NCBI RefSeq assembly: GCF_963675165.1
Contig: NC_087393.1
Location: 807,502-871,501 of the forward strand
From: Halichondria panicea
Lineage: Eukaryota; Porifera; Demospongiae; Suberitida; Halichondriidae
Length of the DNA stretch: 64,000 nucleotides
Reading direction: 5' to 3'
A model generated the notes under the pieces. The model saw nothing but the letters and a program-made list of their open reading frames with translations, was not told the DNA's origin and did no database searches. The position numbers and the translations under genes are program-made. Below are positions 11,596 to 22,546 of the stretch, piece by piece (the stretch's first letter is position 1; every line of letters starts with the position of its first letter).

Positions 11596-12375
11596 AACAA
11601 TAGTTAAACCCAGCGGGTAAACTGTAGTATAACCAGAAAGTTCTAGCAAACATGTCCTAGAGAAGGGACCTATTTCAGTGCAGCACAAAGGTCATGCTTC
11701 TACTAAAATAGTTCACCAAAGAACACTTGTTTTGTGTTTACTACATGGTACTAGAACATTTTTACATATACGATAACAGCTACATGTAGTCTTATTATAA
11801 AAACTAAGAACACTGGTTTTAAAACATGCCAATGGTCAAGTTCAACAGTTAAAACGCAGCAGGTAAACTGTGTTATGTAAAAAAATAGCCAACAACTCTA
11901 AAACACATGTCCTAGAAGGGGTCCATTTCAATGCAGCAAACACTTGATTTATGTTTACAACATGGCACAGAACATATTTGATAACAACTAGTCTTACTAA
12001 AAACACTGGTTTTAAAACACGCCAATGGTCAAGTTTAATGTTCAATAATTGTTGAAACGCAGCAGGTAAACTGTGTTATGTAATAGTAGAAAAATAGCCA
12101 GCAACTCTAAAACACGTGTCCTAGAAGGGACCCATTTCAATGCAGCACACTTCAATGCAACACAAAGGTCATGCTTCTACTGAAACAAAAACACTTTGTG
12201 TTCTAAAACACATGTCCTAGAGAAGGGACCCATTTCAGTGCAACACAAAGGTCATGCTTCTACTGAAATAGTTCACCAAAGAGCCCTTGATTTGTGTGTA
12301 TAACGTATGCCACCAGAACATTTTTACACATGTAATAACAGCTAGAACACTATAATTTATAGTTTTAAAACATGC
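11596..12375. repeat. Diverged tandem repeat upstream of kinase copy 3
   Basis: Four units of roughly 150-220 bp share 'gcagcaggtaaactgtgtt' or its variants, then 'catgtcctaga-ggg', 'cccatttca-tgcagcac', 'aaaggtcatgcttctact' and 'ttttaaaacatgcca'. One further unit lies upstream of copy 2 at about 9,197-9,440. The array has grown in one duplicate only, directly 5' of the gene, and may hold upstream regulatory sequence. That last point is inference. Confidence 0.75.
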
Positions 12376-13902
12376 CACTAAAATGAATTGATAGTACCAT
12401 TTGAAAGGTATGCTTTTTAAGCCTTTTCAAGATTATAACATGAACTGTCACACTTGAATATAACACATACGTACTATAGCTGGCATATGCAACTGTGACT
12501 CTTACACGTACATGTACATGATATACAACATGCAGTCAGTGGGGCAGGTGGAGGGGTGGTGGGGGTGACACTAAGCATGGGGCACATTCCAACAAACACG
12601 TTTTTTGAACTTTTGAATTTCTGTGGTGGCTGCCTGAATAACGAACACAGGTACACAAAAACATGTTTGCACTGTGTGTAAACAAATTCAAATAATTAGG
12701 TCTATTGGGATTTGAATTTAACCACAAAATGGAGTGTATTCGTGAGAAAAAATTAACCTTCTTAGCATGTTTAGACTAAATGGAGAAGGCAGGTATGCAT
12801 TTCATTTAGAGGTTGAATAAGCAATTCTGACATCATAATGAATAAACATATTCATAGCGTACAAACAAATAATGTTTACACTGTTTTTACATACATGTTA
12901 TGTTTTTTTAGTGTAGCTATGGAGAGTCCCTAACAACAAAACAATGCCTTCGTGTAAAGATCATTAATCAAACATGTGATAAATGGACATTCTGAGATTT
13001 TGAGATGGTAGGAATCACCACAGATACTAGTCAAAATTGAATTTTAGACAATCCAATAGAGTTATTAAGAGTAGATAAGAGTACTCTCTTGAGTTATAGA
13101 GACATGCAGTTAAGTCTAGAGTTCTCACAAAACTTAATTTATGCTCACAAAAATGATTAGCAAAATTAATGATAACTTTACAAAAACGATAAAATTGATT
13201 TGGATGCCCAAGCCACAGTACTCCTAGACACACAAAACGTTAAAATAGCACGATACACACTGAAAAGGAAAATTATGTCTCAAAATTTGCCTGATGATTT
13301 AAACTTACAGTTGCTTTATGTCAAGATTGACGGATTTGAAGAAATTACACTATCATTATATTTATATAATTATGGGGCCTACTTCCAAGTGCTACTGACC
13401 GACCCAACAAAGTTATGCATGGGATTCTGTTACTTAAGCACACTCATTTATTCTCAGACGAGTTGTGTTTGCATTACAAAGTCAAGTAATGATTATCGTA
13501 CATAATTTTTGAGGCGCTTAATTTTTACCGTTTTCGAGGGTTAGTAGCAATCCTCCATGCAAAATATTCCACAAACATAGCTAAGCTAACGGCGAATGCA
13601 AACGCAATGTGCATTGACATACCAAGAAGAGCGAAATTTCTGTTGTTAGGGGGAGGAAAGAGAAAATTTCGCGCAATACGGTATTAATTTTTTTGAGAGG
13701 TACTAAATCAGTCATTTGTGACATTTTCCTCTGACTCTCCTTACCACTCAACTAGATTAGTCCTAGCTGAAACTTAACACAATTTAAACAATGCCATTTA
13801 GCATATTAGCAAATGCGGTGCAAACTAGCGATAGTTGACATACTGCTAGGCAACCATCACAGTACTTACAACCATGCAATCGTAATACCGATACGTACTA
13901 CC

Positions 13903-14066
13903 TTATAGCGTGAAATTTTCGAGGTTTAATTTTCGCTGTTTTCGTGGGTTAGCAATGATTAATTCCACGAAAATTGATAATTGTCTGCTATAACAGGATT
14001 AAAGGCGTGGCTTCCAGTAAGCAGTCAACTAACGAAATTGAAATGCTCGAAAATTTCACGCTATAC
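13903..14066. mobile_element. MITE, 'TATAGCGTGAAATTTTCGAG' family
   Basis: The left end TATAGCGTGAAATTTTCGAG and the right end (GCTCGAAAATTTC, then ACGCTATA) are inverted copies about 165 bp apart. The core holds 'ttcgtgggttagcaatgatt' and 'aaaggcgtggcttcc', which also occur in the element at 41,907-42,132. The two are therefore the same family. Non-autonomous, with no open frame. Confidence 0.8.
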
Positions 14067-15954
14067 AGTATATCTATATAGAGCTAGAGTCGCTGACACA
14101 GGTGGCAGTCAGAGGAGGTACGCCAATGTCAAAAGGCAATGAATTAAAACATCACATGGGCATAATTATGTATTACATAAAACTATGTTCACACTCACGC
14201 CCCTGAGTATATACACCACCACCACTAGCTTTATCCTATCGATTGAGCTATTGCGCCCCAGACAAACCCGCTTGAGAGCAGAGATCCAAGATTTAATTTC
14301 ATTGCAACCTTTTGACCTTTATTGAGTTCTTCAAAACCACAAAGATATAGAATTATCTTTCTGCGGTATGGTATAACATTTTGATGTGGTATGAAAGCTT
14401 TCCAAGCAGGCAAATAAACGATCAAAAGCGCTAGCTAGATGAAAACGGTGCAAAGGTCAAACAGAACCACCTAATGCCGACATTGATTACTTATCATTTA
14501 CTTATAATTATTTCAAGAACCCAAGACAATAGGTTTGATTTAAGTGACCCTATTGACCCTGACGTATCTCGGGTGGCAGTCGACCGTGTATCACTTAATT
14601 GTTAGGTACAGTTTTGTATCAATCGGACCCATTACCTCATAATAAACTATTTGCATGTGGATACAGCACGTGTGTGTGTATAATAGCATGATTATGGAAG
14701 TATCCATAAATGTAGAAGTTTCCATAGAAATACCTATGTATGTAAGATTATATGGACCTCAGAAAAATTCCGAGTAAGGTATAGTTAGACTAAGTGGACT
14801 CCCTTCTGGCCCTGTTAGAGCAGTGGGTGGTATAAGCAGTGGGTGGTATAAGCTCAGGAGCCAGTTGACTGACTACCCCATAAATAGCAATAACTCTCAT
14901 TAGCTGGGCATTGTCTGGTCTAGTGAGCATGGGAAGTACATGAGTGCTTGGGAGACCAGTGGACTGGCTGCTCTGTAATGATATTCATTAATGCCCCAGC
15001 TTTGATGTAGCTAACTGTGTTTGCTTGGTGGTCTAATGTCTAGCCTGAGGCAAATACAGCTGTAGGAGATTAGGATCTTTGTTACAACCCTTTTAATTTC
15101 ACCTCACTTGAAATGCAGAGAAAATAGAAGTCAACCACTAGCTACAGTGTACACAGTGGGACCACACCATAGGCTCTGTACACTATTCTACACACTTTGA
15201 AGGTCAATTAGTCTAGCTTTTGCTTTTAAAATGTTATGGTGAAAAGAGTAATTGTAGTTGAAGCACCAGGCAAATATATACAAGGAAATGTCTAATTGCA
15301 GCTGCTAGAACACACACAGACAATTGTTTGGGATATCTGAGAGCCTAATAAGTAATATTGAACTTTTCCGCTCTACTAGCGCTAAGTTGTAGGTAGGCTT
15401 GTACCGACTGGGGGGGGGATTAGACATTTGTTTTTTGGGGTCAAGTGACATCACTCTGCATCAGCACTTATGTGTAGCACCCCAGGCTCTCCCCCATACA
15501 GGGACCCGAACAAACAAGAAGGTACAACAGGAGGAGTTTTGTTGTTGCACTCTATTTGTACAAACACCAACTGCAGCAGCCCACTCAAAAGCTGTGATGT
15601 CATCTATGAATATCATTAACTGCTCAATGAATAGACTGTAAAGGCCACATAATAGCCTTATGAATATGCTTAACAGGTGAACTCTAGTCTAAAAATACAC
15701 TTAGACCAGCTGTAGACAGTGGGCATGTTGGCTAGTCCCATAAAGTGAGGTGTGAGGTCACTGCCATATATGGAAGAATACAGATGTGACTGCATGATTT
15801 CAACTGAAGCTACATGTACTGCCGACCCACAGTCTCAAAGTGCAACATGACTAAATGAATATAGATATTAACGATCTAGCCCCCCATTCAATTAATGAAT
15901 CTAATGTCTGCGAACACGTAAGGTGTTTGTTCTAGCATGAATCCACTTGCTACA

Positions 15955-16035
15955 GGACAGGACAGGACAGGACAGTGCAGGGGGGAGGGGAAGTGCAGTG
16001 TAGGGGGAGGGGGGAGGGGAAGTGGAGGAGGTCTG
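15955..16035 (+). repeat. GGACA pentamer repeat and G-rich tract
   Basis: Four to five 'ggaca' units are followed by two 'g-rich + gaagtg' segments with several runs of four or more G. This could form a G-quadruplex on the plus strand. It lies about 0.9 kb upstream of kinase copy 4. Confidence 0.6.
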
Positions 16036-16240
16036 AGCTTTGCACCCACACAATGGCAACCTCTAGGTCATGTAACTGCTAAATGGGCAATTGAATATTA
16101 GGGCTTGAGCAGAACAGTTCACTTGCAAGCTAGTATAGCCTCGATTCCAGACAGCTGCAATGAAATCGATGCTACTACCTTGCATTCATGTTAATAAACC
16201 AACCTGTGTGGAAATGTTGGACAAGCCTACATACGTATAG

Positions 16241-16612
16241 TATATGGACATGCATATCGCATGCATACAGGCACAGTATGGACATGCATATCGCATGCAT
16301 ACAGGTACACAGTATGGACATGCATATCGCATGCATACAGGCACAGTATGGACATGCATCATCCATGCATACAGGCACAGTATGGACATGCATCATCCAT
16401 GCATACAGGCACAGTATGGACATGCATCATCCATGCATACAGGCACAGTATGGACATGCATATCGCATGCATACAGGCACAGTATGGGCATGCATATCGC
16501 ATGCATACAGGCACAGTATGGGCATGCATATCGCATGCATACAGGCACAGTATGGACATGCATATCGCATGCATACAGGCACAGTATGGACATGCATCAT
16601 CCATGCATACAC
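16241..16612. repeat. 34-bp minisatellite, 11 units
   Basis: Eleven head-to-tail units of 34 bp (one of 36 bp) have the consensus 'tatggacatgcat', then either 'atcgcatgcat' or 'catccatgcat', then 'acaggcacag'. Two variant classes alternate in blocks: 3 'atatcg', 3 'catcatcc', 4 'atatcg', 1 'catcatcc'. This indicates growth by block duplication. Each unit contains overlapping ATGCAT palindromes. Because the unit lacks stops in every frame, long artefact frames run on both strands. I do not regard them as genes. Located 340-710 bp upstream of kinase copy 4. Confidence 0.95.
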
Positions 16613-16851
16613 CTGTATGTACATGCATACGTACTGATGACAATAGTTTATTAACAACTCCAAGTCAGTTTCCATGACTCCACTGACCTCTATGTGCAAA
16701 ATCAGTGGGTGTAAATGTAATCAGAACACATCCTATGTGCACTTCTAGAGCTAACTAGACACATATCCTGGTTACCATAGCAAAGCTAATGGTATGCAAA
16801 GTACATTCATTGTCTGGCAGTTTGGAGCCAAGTGGGGGTGGAGGTGAAGCC

Positions 16852-16859
16852 TATATAAG
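16852..16859 (+). promoter_or_regulatory. TATA box of kinase copy 4
   Basis: TATATAAG, 99 bp upstream of the ATG at 16,951, matching the spacing in the three minus-strand kinase genes. The 5' leader between them is A-rich with three 'gcaactaaa' repeats. Confidence 0.65.
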
Positions 16860-16950
16860 CAGTCAGTTGCAAGTCTACAACAAAACAATCCACAAACTCA
16901 AAGTGAACTAAAGCTCTAAAGCAACTAAAGCAACTAAAGCAACTTAAGCA

Positions 16951-17928
16951 ATGGCAGGAAGCAACCCAAGCCTCGATGAGAGATACAACTTTGTAAAGCA
17001 AGCCGGAAAAGGCACCTATGGGACCACCTGGATTGCAGAGGACAAAACCACTGGAGAAACGGTGGCCATTAAAGCTATCAGCAAAACTAATACCAGCAGA
17101 AACGACTTCAAGAGGGAGTTCAAGTACAGCAAGAGTGTCTCCAAGCACCCCAATGTTATCACTACTCACAACACTGCCTTTGAGACCAAGACCTCCTATG
17201 TAATGGTGCAGGACTTTGCAGAGGGTGGAGATCTGTTTGATGCCATAGAGCCTGAAGTCGGCCTCCCAGAGCACAAAGCAAGAAAATACCTCTACCAAAT
17301 TGCAAAAGCAGTCAATTATGTGCACAGTCAAAACTTGATCCACAGAGATATCAAGCCTGAGAACATTGTGCTCGGTGATCGCAATGGATCCTTTGTTCAA
17401 TTGATTGATTTTGGCATGGCCCTCCGCACTGGCACTCACGTGTCTCGTGTTTCTGGAAGCATCCCTTACACTTCTCCCGAGATCTGCAATGCTTCCAACG
17501 AGACCGGCTTCTTTGTGGACGCCTCGTGTGATGTGTGGTCAGTGGGTGTTCTCCTCTTCTGTATGCTCACCGGCAGCTTCCCCTGGGAACAGGCAACACT
17601 CTCAGACCCTAACTACCTCGAATTCGTACAATGGCAAAACGGAATCACAATCAAGCCCCCTCGAATGTGGCAGAGCTTCTCCCCCAAACTTCTCTCTCTG
17701 TTCAATCGCCTCTTGGCCATGGACCCTCAAGATCGATGTGAGATCACAGATATCTTCAAGTACATCAACGAGCCGTGGTTCAACAACTCCACCATTCCCC
17801 TCAGCGATAGCCCCTGCACTGTCAATTTCTTCCAGCAGCAGTTCAACAGTTACGATGCTCTGAGTGCAGACTATGTGCTCACTACCTCCAACGCCTTCCC
17901 TCACCTGACACCAGTCTCCGCCTACTAA
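16951..17928 (+). CDS. SBK-like serine/threonine kinase (copy 4)
   Basis: Intronless, 325 aa, on the opposite strand to the other three copies. The Gly-loop is G19-K-G-T-Y-G24, Lys41 lies in VAIK, with HRD Asp133 and DFG Asp153; all catalytic residues are kept. The N-lobe (FVKQAGKGTYGTTWIAEDKT) is closest to copy 1. The C-lobe block RNGSFVQLIDFGMALRTGTH is identical to copies 2 and 3, a mosaic that suggests gene conversion. The start was chosen as the first ATG after the TATA box; it aligns with the starts of the other copies. After the domain there is a ~45-residue Gln/Ser-containing tail ending LTPVSAY. Its inverted position, about 5.5 kb from copy 3, makes a head-to-head layout with the minus-strand group. 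Confidence 0.88.
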   Translation: MAGSNPSLDERYNFVKQAGKGTYGTTWIAEDKTTGETVAIKAISKTNTSRNDFKREFKYSKSVSKHPNVITTHNTAFETKTSYVMVQDFAEGGDLFDAIEPEVGLPEHKARKYLYQIAKAVNYVHSQNLIHRDIKPENIVLGDRNGSFVQLIDFGMALRTGTHVSRVSGSIPYTSPEICNASNETGFFVDASCDVWSVGVLLFCMLTGSFPWEQATLSDPNYLEFVQWQNGITIKPPRMWQSFSPKLLSLFNRLLAMDPQDRCEITDIFKYINEPWFNNSTIPLSDSPCTVNFFQQQFNSYDALSADYVLTTSNAFPHLTPVSAY

Positions 17929-18526
17929 CTGAACCAACCGAACAATCTCTAATAAGAATATCTGATCTCCCCAAGGATTTCGATTGATTCGAGAACCGAT
18001 TTTCGATTGATTCGAGAAGTTGCTGGAACTGTTTGAGTGCACAGTTCCGAAGATCACTGACTGATTGTAACCAACAGCAACAGTCTAAGAGAACTATTAG
18101 TCAACCTTTATCATTTGTTGTCAGTGCTGGCATTGAGGAGGTTTAATGTGTTTTTTGTACCTAATCTTTTATCTTTACAATTAATGTACTACAATAATTA
18201 TTGTGATTTTGAAATGAATATTTTAATCTAACAATGCCATTTTGAAACAGAGCATGCTAGAAAGCTTCAGGGTGGATAAGAAGCATAAACATTATCAATA
18301 GCTGAAAGAAAAAGCATCAGTGAACAAACAAACAGGTTGTATTCATGTTGGGGGAACTCCATTATACATATACGCACAGGTATGGGTACATGTATGTACG
18401 TATATACCACTCCATTAGCTAATGCTAGCTAGTGCTTAGGCAAACTGCTAAAGAGGTGTCTGTGTGTACACAGAGTGTAGCCACTTTGGCAGTCACACTA
18501 GCATGTATTAGGACTCAACAGTATTA

Positions 18527-18715
18527 CAGTGAAACTTGTTTATATGTAGTCATCCTATAAACAAACTTTTAATTGGTCACCCCACATACTATGGTTAATG
18601 GGCCCCAACAGTCTCTATATACAGCATGTGCTTGGACCTGTGTTAATTGGTAGGCTACCTCTTTATTACAGTTACAGCTGATGTTGGTGTACCTAAAGTG
18701 ACCAAGTTTCACTGT
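18527..18715. mobile_element. MITE-like element with 'CAGTGAAACTTG' termini
   Basis: The left end CAGTGAAACTTG, preceded by TA, and the right end CAAGTTTCACTG form perfect 12-bp inverted termini about 190 bp apart. The core is non-coding. CAG..CTG ends with TA beside them are typical of Tc1/mariner-pogo-derived MITEs, a family assignment that is inference. Confidence 0.6.
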
Positions 18716-21074
18716 TAATAAGTGCTACACTGATAAACATAATTAAGTGTATGTGCATTTGTGTTCTTATGTTAATCCCAATCCTTTAAAATTGTTGTTG
18801 CCAGTTGTTCCTATATGAATAAATACTCATGGTCTGTTTAGTACACAAAAAGTTGACCACTGCTCTCAAGCTCAGACCTACACAAACTACAGTGTCACAT
18901 GATAGGACCTCCCGCTAACTCCCCCCACTATGTCTATGTGTGGGGACAGAAATTACTCCAATTTGATCGACCTACACATGCATGCTCCACTATCATGCAT
19001 CATGAAAGTTATAGCTACCTGATACTCTTAGTATGCAGAGTTACGTACATTAGACGATCCTAAAACCACACGCAATACGATTACTTATTTATTGATATTA
19101 CCAAACCACAAAAAGGTATCTATTGTATTACACAGAATTAATGATATCATATATTGCTATAGCTATGAGGTAGTATAGAAGCCGTTGGAGAAAGATGGTT
19201 GCCACGAATGTTGCATAGCTTAAGAATGGTTTATAAATACCATTAACAGATAATCAACATTTCTCTGCCACCATGGACACAGCATTTCTATCTATAGACG
19301 ACTTGTTTCATGGAATGATAAGAACTCGTGAGAGGAAAAATTAATTATTTATAGCATTCTATATAAACTGCTCGAGAATAACGTCTTCCAAAAGAGGAGA
19401 TATGCCGACAAAAAATAATTAAACTAATTGTGACCTCCCCTACGTCTCATCATGTGCGGGCATGGCGTTACACACAGCTATTATCTGCATGTGTGATACA
19501 AATATGCATGCAGTTATGTGTTTTAATTATGACGTTGTACACATGCTGATAACTGTACGTATATGCAGCCTGTGTTATAATTATAGCCACACACAAACCC
19601 TACAGTCATAGTGACCCATGCACAAGTACAATGGAAACGTGCACTGTGAATACTTCAGCTATGCTAATTTAGCAAACCCATTAAAATTGTTTTGACAAAG
19701 TTTCACAAACATAAGCAATGATAGAAAGACAGCAATTAGCAAAGAAGCCAACACTGATGAGTATCCAGGCTAAAACCATGTGCTTTAAAAGAATTCACGG
19801 AATAACAAATTATGTAACTTAGAAATACATGCACATGTATAGTTATGCAGAACAAAATTAATGTAACAATAATATGATTGCATTTTGTACACACATTTTA
19901 ATTAATCGCTAACTGATGACTATATAATTATTGTTCTGAAATAGCAGCTGTTGAGAGGAGCCACGGCTACAAATGCTCGTTCTAATTAGAGGGAGGGGGG
20001 GAAGGCAGTCTTATTAGCGATGTTTATAATGATGAGGTGTCAGGGCCAAATTGACTGTCTTTGGCCTTCAATGGGAGCCATGGTATCTGGATGGCATGAA
20101 AGTAAACAGTTAAAGAGAACCATTGGCAATGAACGTAACCCAACTACTATTATGAACACACTCAGTGGATTATATGAATAGGAAAAGAACATGCAATCAG
20201 TATAGCTAATAACCAGTTAACTGGATATGCCAAACATGTTCTTGTGCAATCAACACAAGAAAGAGAAATGTATATAGTGCTTGTTTTGTGTAGCTGGGAC
20301 AACTAATTAAATAATAAGCTCTTAGGCTGATTTGTGTGTGGCATGCAATAAGAATGGAATGATCGAGCGGAGTCCGAATGTACCTGCTATGCAGTAACTA
20401 TGCGGTAACTATGCCAACTATGTTACAAGTCAGTGCTCACGGTTCCCTATCTACCCCACCAGCTCAGGCAATGTACACATTAGCTCACAGGCAATGTACA
20501 CATTAGCTCACATGCAGGCAACTCATCGCTAAGGGACAAGCTTCCAAAATTACCACTGGAAATGTCTCTCCTCAATATAAATATTATCCTTTCAGTACAG
20601 TAGCTTCCATCCTCGTACAGCTGGAACTGTAATACACCCGCTTCCGGACAGAGCCTGAAATATTTCCTAGCTCTCATGTGTTTACACTGCAAAGTCGACA
20701 GTTAGGGGACAATGAATATGATTAACCTCTAGAGTGGGCGATTGGACCGTCTTTGTTGTGTTGTTACAGCAGCTATAGGCTCCAAACTATTGACTCAGTC
20801 TATAATCGAATTACCCTGGTGTCGGCTTCAGTCTCCATGGAAGTACCGGAACACACAAGTTGAGATCACATGTAACCAAACCAACTGAGAATAATATATT
20901 AAACTTTTAATTTCGGCAGTAACAGTATCTGTGAAAGACTATAATTATATCACAGCTAGTGCACTATGAACTCATAGTAGAAGCCTTTTGCCTAGGGCTA
21001 TATAATTATGTACACATGCATGGCAATAAATAGTTATGTAATAATACGGTGCTTTGCAGCTCACTAGGAAGTTT

Positions 21075-21200
21075 GGGGCAAATGGAAAAAGTACTTGAGA
21101 TAAGGGTAACAGTTTACACAACACCTAGATAGAGCAGTGAAGTGGTTTACTTGTGTAAACTGTTACACTTTCTCAAGGACATAGCTTTCATTTGCCCTCA
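21075..21200. mobile_element. Foldback/hairpin element (~125 bp)
   Basis: The left arm holds 'ggggcaaatg', 'tacttgaga' and 'gtaacagtttacac'. The right arm is their imperfect reverse complement ('gtgtaaactgttac', 'tctcaagga', 'catttgccct'). The whole segment folds into one hairpin with a loop of about 35 bp. Confidence 0.6.
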
Positions 21201-21310
21201 AATTCCAAGTGAAGCTGCTAAGGGCAGAGTACTATAGTACCATATAAGGGAGCTGCCGACACTGGTCGATCGGGATGGTTGATATACTAACCACACTAGA
21301 CAAAATCTCA

Positions 21311-21362
21311 CTAGCCTCGATTCCAGGCCGCTCTCAATTAGGGCTGGGATCAAGGCTAACAT
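21311..21362. mobile_element. Hairpin repeat of the 'AGCCTCGATTCCAGGCC' family
   Basis: AGCCTCGATTCCAGGCC is followed after a short spacer by an imperfect reverse complement ending GGGATCAAGGCT. The same motif recurs at 16,138, 39,366, 42,833, 48,770, 49,383, 59,158 and 59,960, mostly as hairpins or palindromes. The copy at 42,833 shows a target-site duplication, so the family is mobile. Confidence 0.6.
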
Positions 21363-21686
21363 CTTACATGTAGACCTAAATGTAGCGGGTGTTAAAATAG
21401 CCACCACTTGAAAAATTCACTGCAACCTATTATACACATTCTCTTCTAAGCATTTTCAGATTAAGGCTGGGTAAATACAAACAGACAAACAGACAAACGG
21501 ACGACATAGCTGTATGCAATTAGTCATGTGACACCTTTAAGGGCCTCAGCAACAAAAGCCTTACGGGTGCTAGATTAAAATAAAGAACTTCCTGCTAAAG
21601 TTGGCACTAGACAACCATACAATTGTCTAGAGCCAACCAATATTTACTAGTTTATAAAACCACAAACCACAAATCCACCCACACAT

Positions 21687-21812
21687 ACACTCACTGGTGA
21701 AGTGTGTCACAGGGGTTAAAGGTGAAGCTTCCATATATGGATATGAGGGTACACTCATTGTTGAAGTGCGCCACAGGGTTTAAAGGTGAAGCTTCCATAT
21801 ATGGGCACGAGG
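21687..21812. repeat. 64-bp tandem duplication
   Basis: Two copies of 'acactca-tg-tgaagtg-g-cacagg', then 'ttaaaggtgaagcttccata', lie head to tail, with a few substitutions. Confidence 0.8.
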
Positions 21813-22504
21813 GCTCCAGCTGGACACCTGCAAAGAGACGACACAGACAGTAATTTTAAGTCACAGACCATACTTTTTCTAGTACTAGAACAAAGGTACG
21901 TGAACGGCAGTATTATGTACAACCAAGAGTGTATGAATACATACATGCGCTCCAGACACTATACACGTACGTACATGCATAACAAATACTTGCAGTGACC
22001 AGTAGATTCCTACAGTGTGCATCACTAGATTTTAGGAGTGTACATTTTTTCTTAATTTTATGATAAAACAAAGGAATTTTTTACTATGAATGCAAATTTC
22101 TCATAGTTCCGCCCGGCACCCCCCCTAATGCTAGCACACCTTACGATACAAAGAGAGGCCACATAACACTGACAACATGGTTGTCAACGTGGCCATGTAT
22201 GGGAGGTTTGGTGATTGATACCACTGGACCACCCCTCCCACACACACACACCTAAATCTAGGGCAAGACACGGTGGGAATAATAACACATCATCTTCCTG
22301 TTAGGATAGATGATTGCGTATATATGGCAGGACAGTTCATGACAGTACATGTGTTTACAACAGGTGAACATTTGTCAAAGAGTACTTGATAATAATTGTC
22401 AATTAATTGTTATATAATATTATATGTTTACCGAACACACACACCATACATGTACCACCCACACACCTATATTGACTCATGCAATAGTGTAACATGCATG
22501 CATG

Positions 22505-22506
<2 letters not shown>

Positions 22507-22541
<35 letters not shown>
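22507..22541. repeat. (AC)n microsatellite
   Basis: Uninterrupted CA dinucleotide run of about 17 units, next to alternating 'tgcatgcatgcatgca'. Confidence 0.95.

Positions 22542-22546
<5 letters not shown>

Larger units (their letters stand above)
8020..13030. repeat. Tandem duplication carrying kinase copies 2 and 3 (~2.4-2.6-kb unit)
   Basis: Shared landmarks occur in the same order twice. 'gcacagagaaagaat' is at 8,019 and 10,420, and the kinase genes are 2,399 bp apart. 'acatgcagtcagtggggcag' is at 9,561 and near 12,528, and 'gtaggaatcaccacag' is at 9,962 and 13,008. Coding identity is about 98 percent at protein level. The right halves have diverged by insertion of the 9,756 element in one unit and by expansion of the 5' flanking repeat in the other. 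Confidence 0.85.
13031..16230. other. Intergenic DNA without supported genes
   Basis: No splice-bounded or homologous exon recognised. The 13,200-13,505 frame is open but shows no family motif. Contents are a MITE at 13,903-14,066, a degenerate relative at about 13,505-13,690 ending in 'ttcgcgcaatacggta', short direct repeats ('cagtgggtggtataag' twice near 14,820), and a GGACA pentamer run followed by G-rich DNA at 15,955-16,035. Confidence 0.6.

Noticed and set aside
13200-13505. 101-codon frame, with a segment (YVKIDGFEE) resembling FVKIDEFEN in the frame at 10,061-10,306
   Set aside because: Short similarity within a tandem-duplicated region; neither frame has splice or domain support. 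Left as repeat-derived.
16241-16612. CRISPR-like array
   Set aside because: Units are contiguous without unique spacers, variation is in two block classes, and the genome is eukaryotic.
16175-16699. Multiple overlapping 66-149-codon frames over the 34-bp minisatellite
   Set aside because: Artefacts of a stop-free repeat whose unit length is not divisible by three. The product would be a meaningless His/Cys/Met repeat.
17018-18057. Antisense and alternate-frame ORFs over the kinase genes (for example 16,807-17,439 minus and 17,405-17,863 plus)
   Set aside because: Shadows of the kinase reading frame that recur in all four paralogues at the same codon positions.
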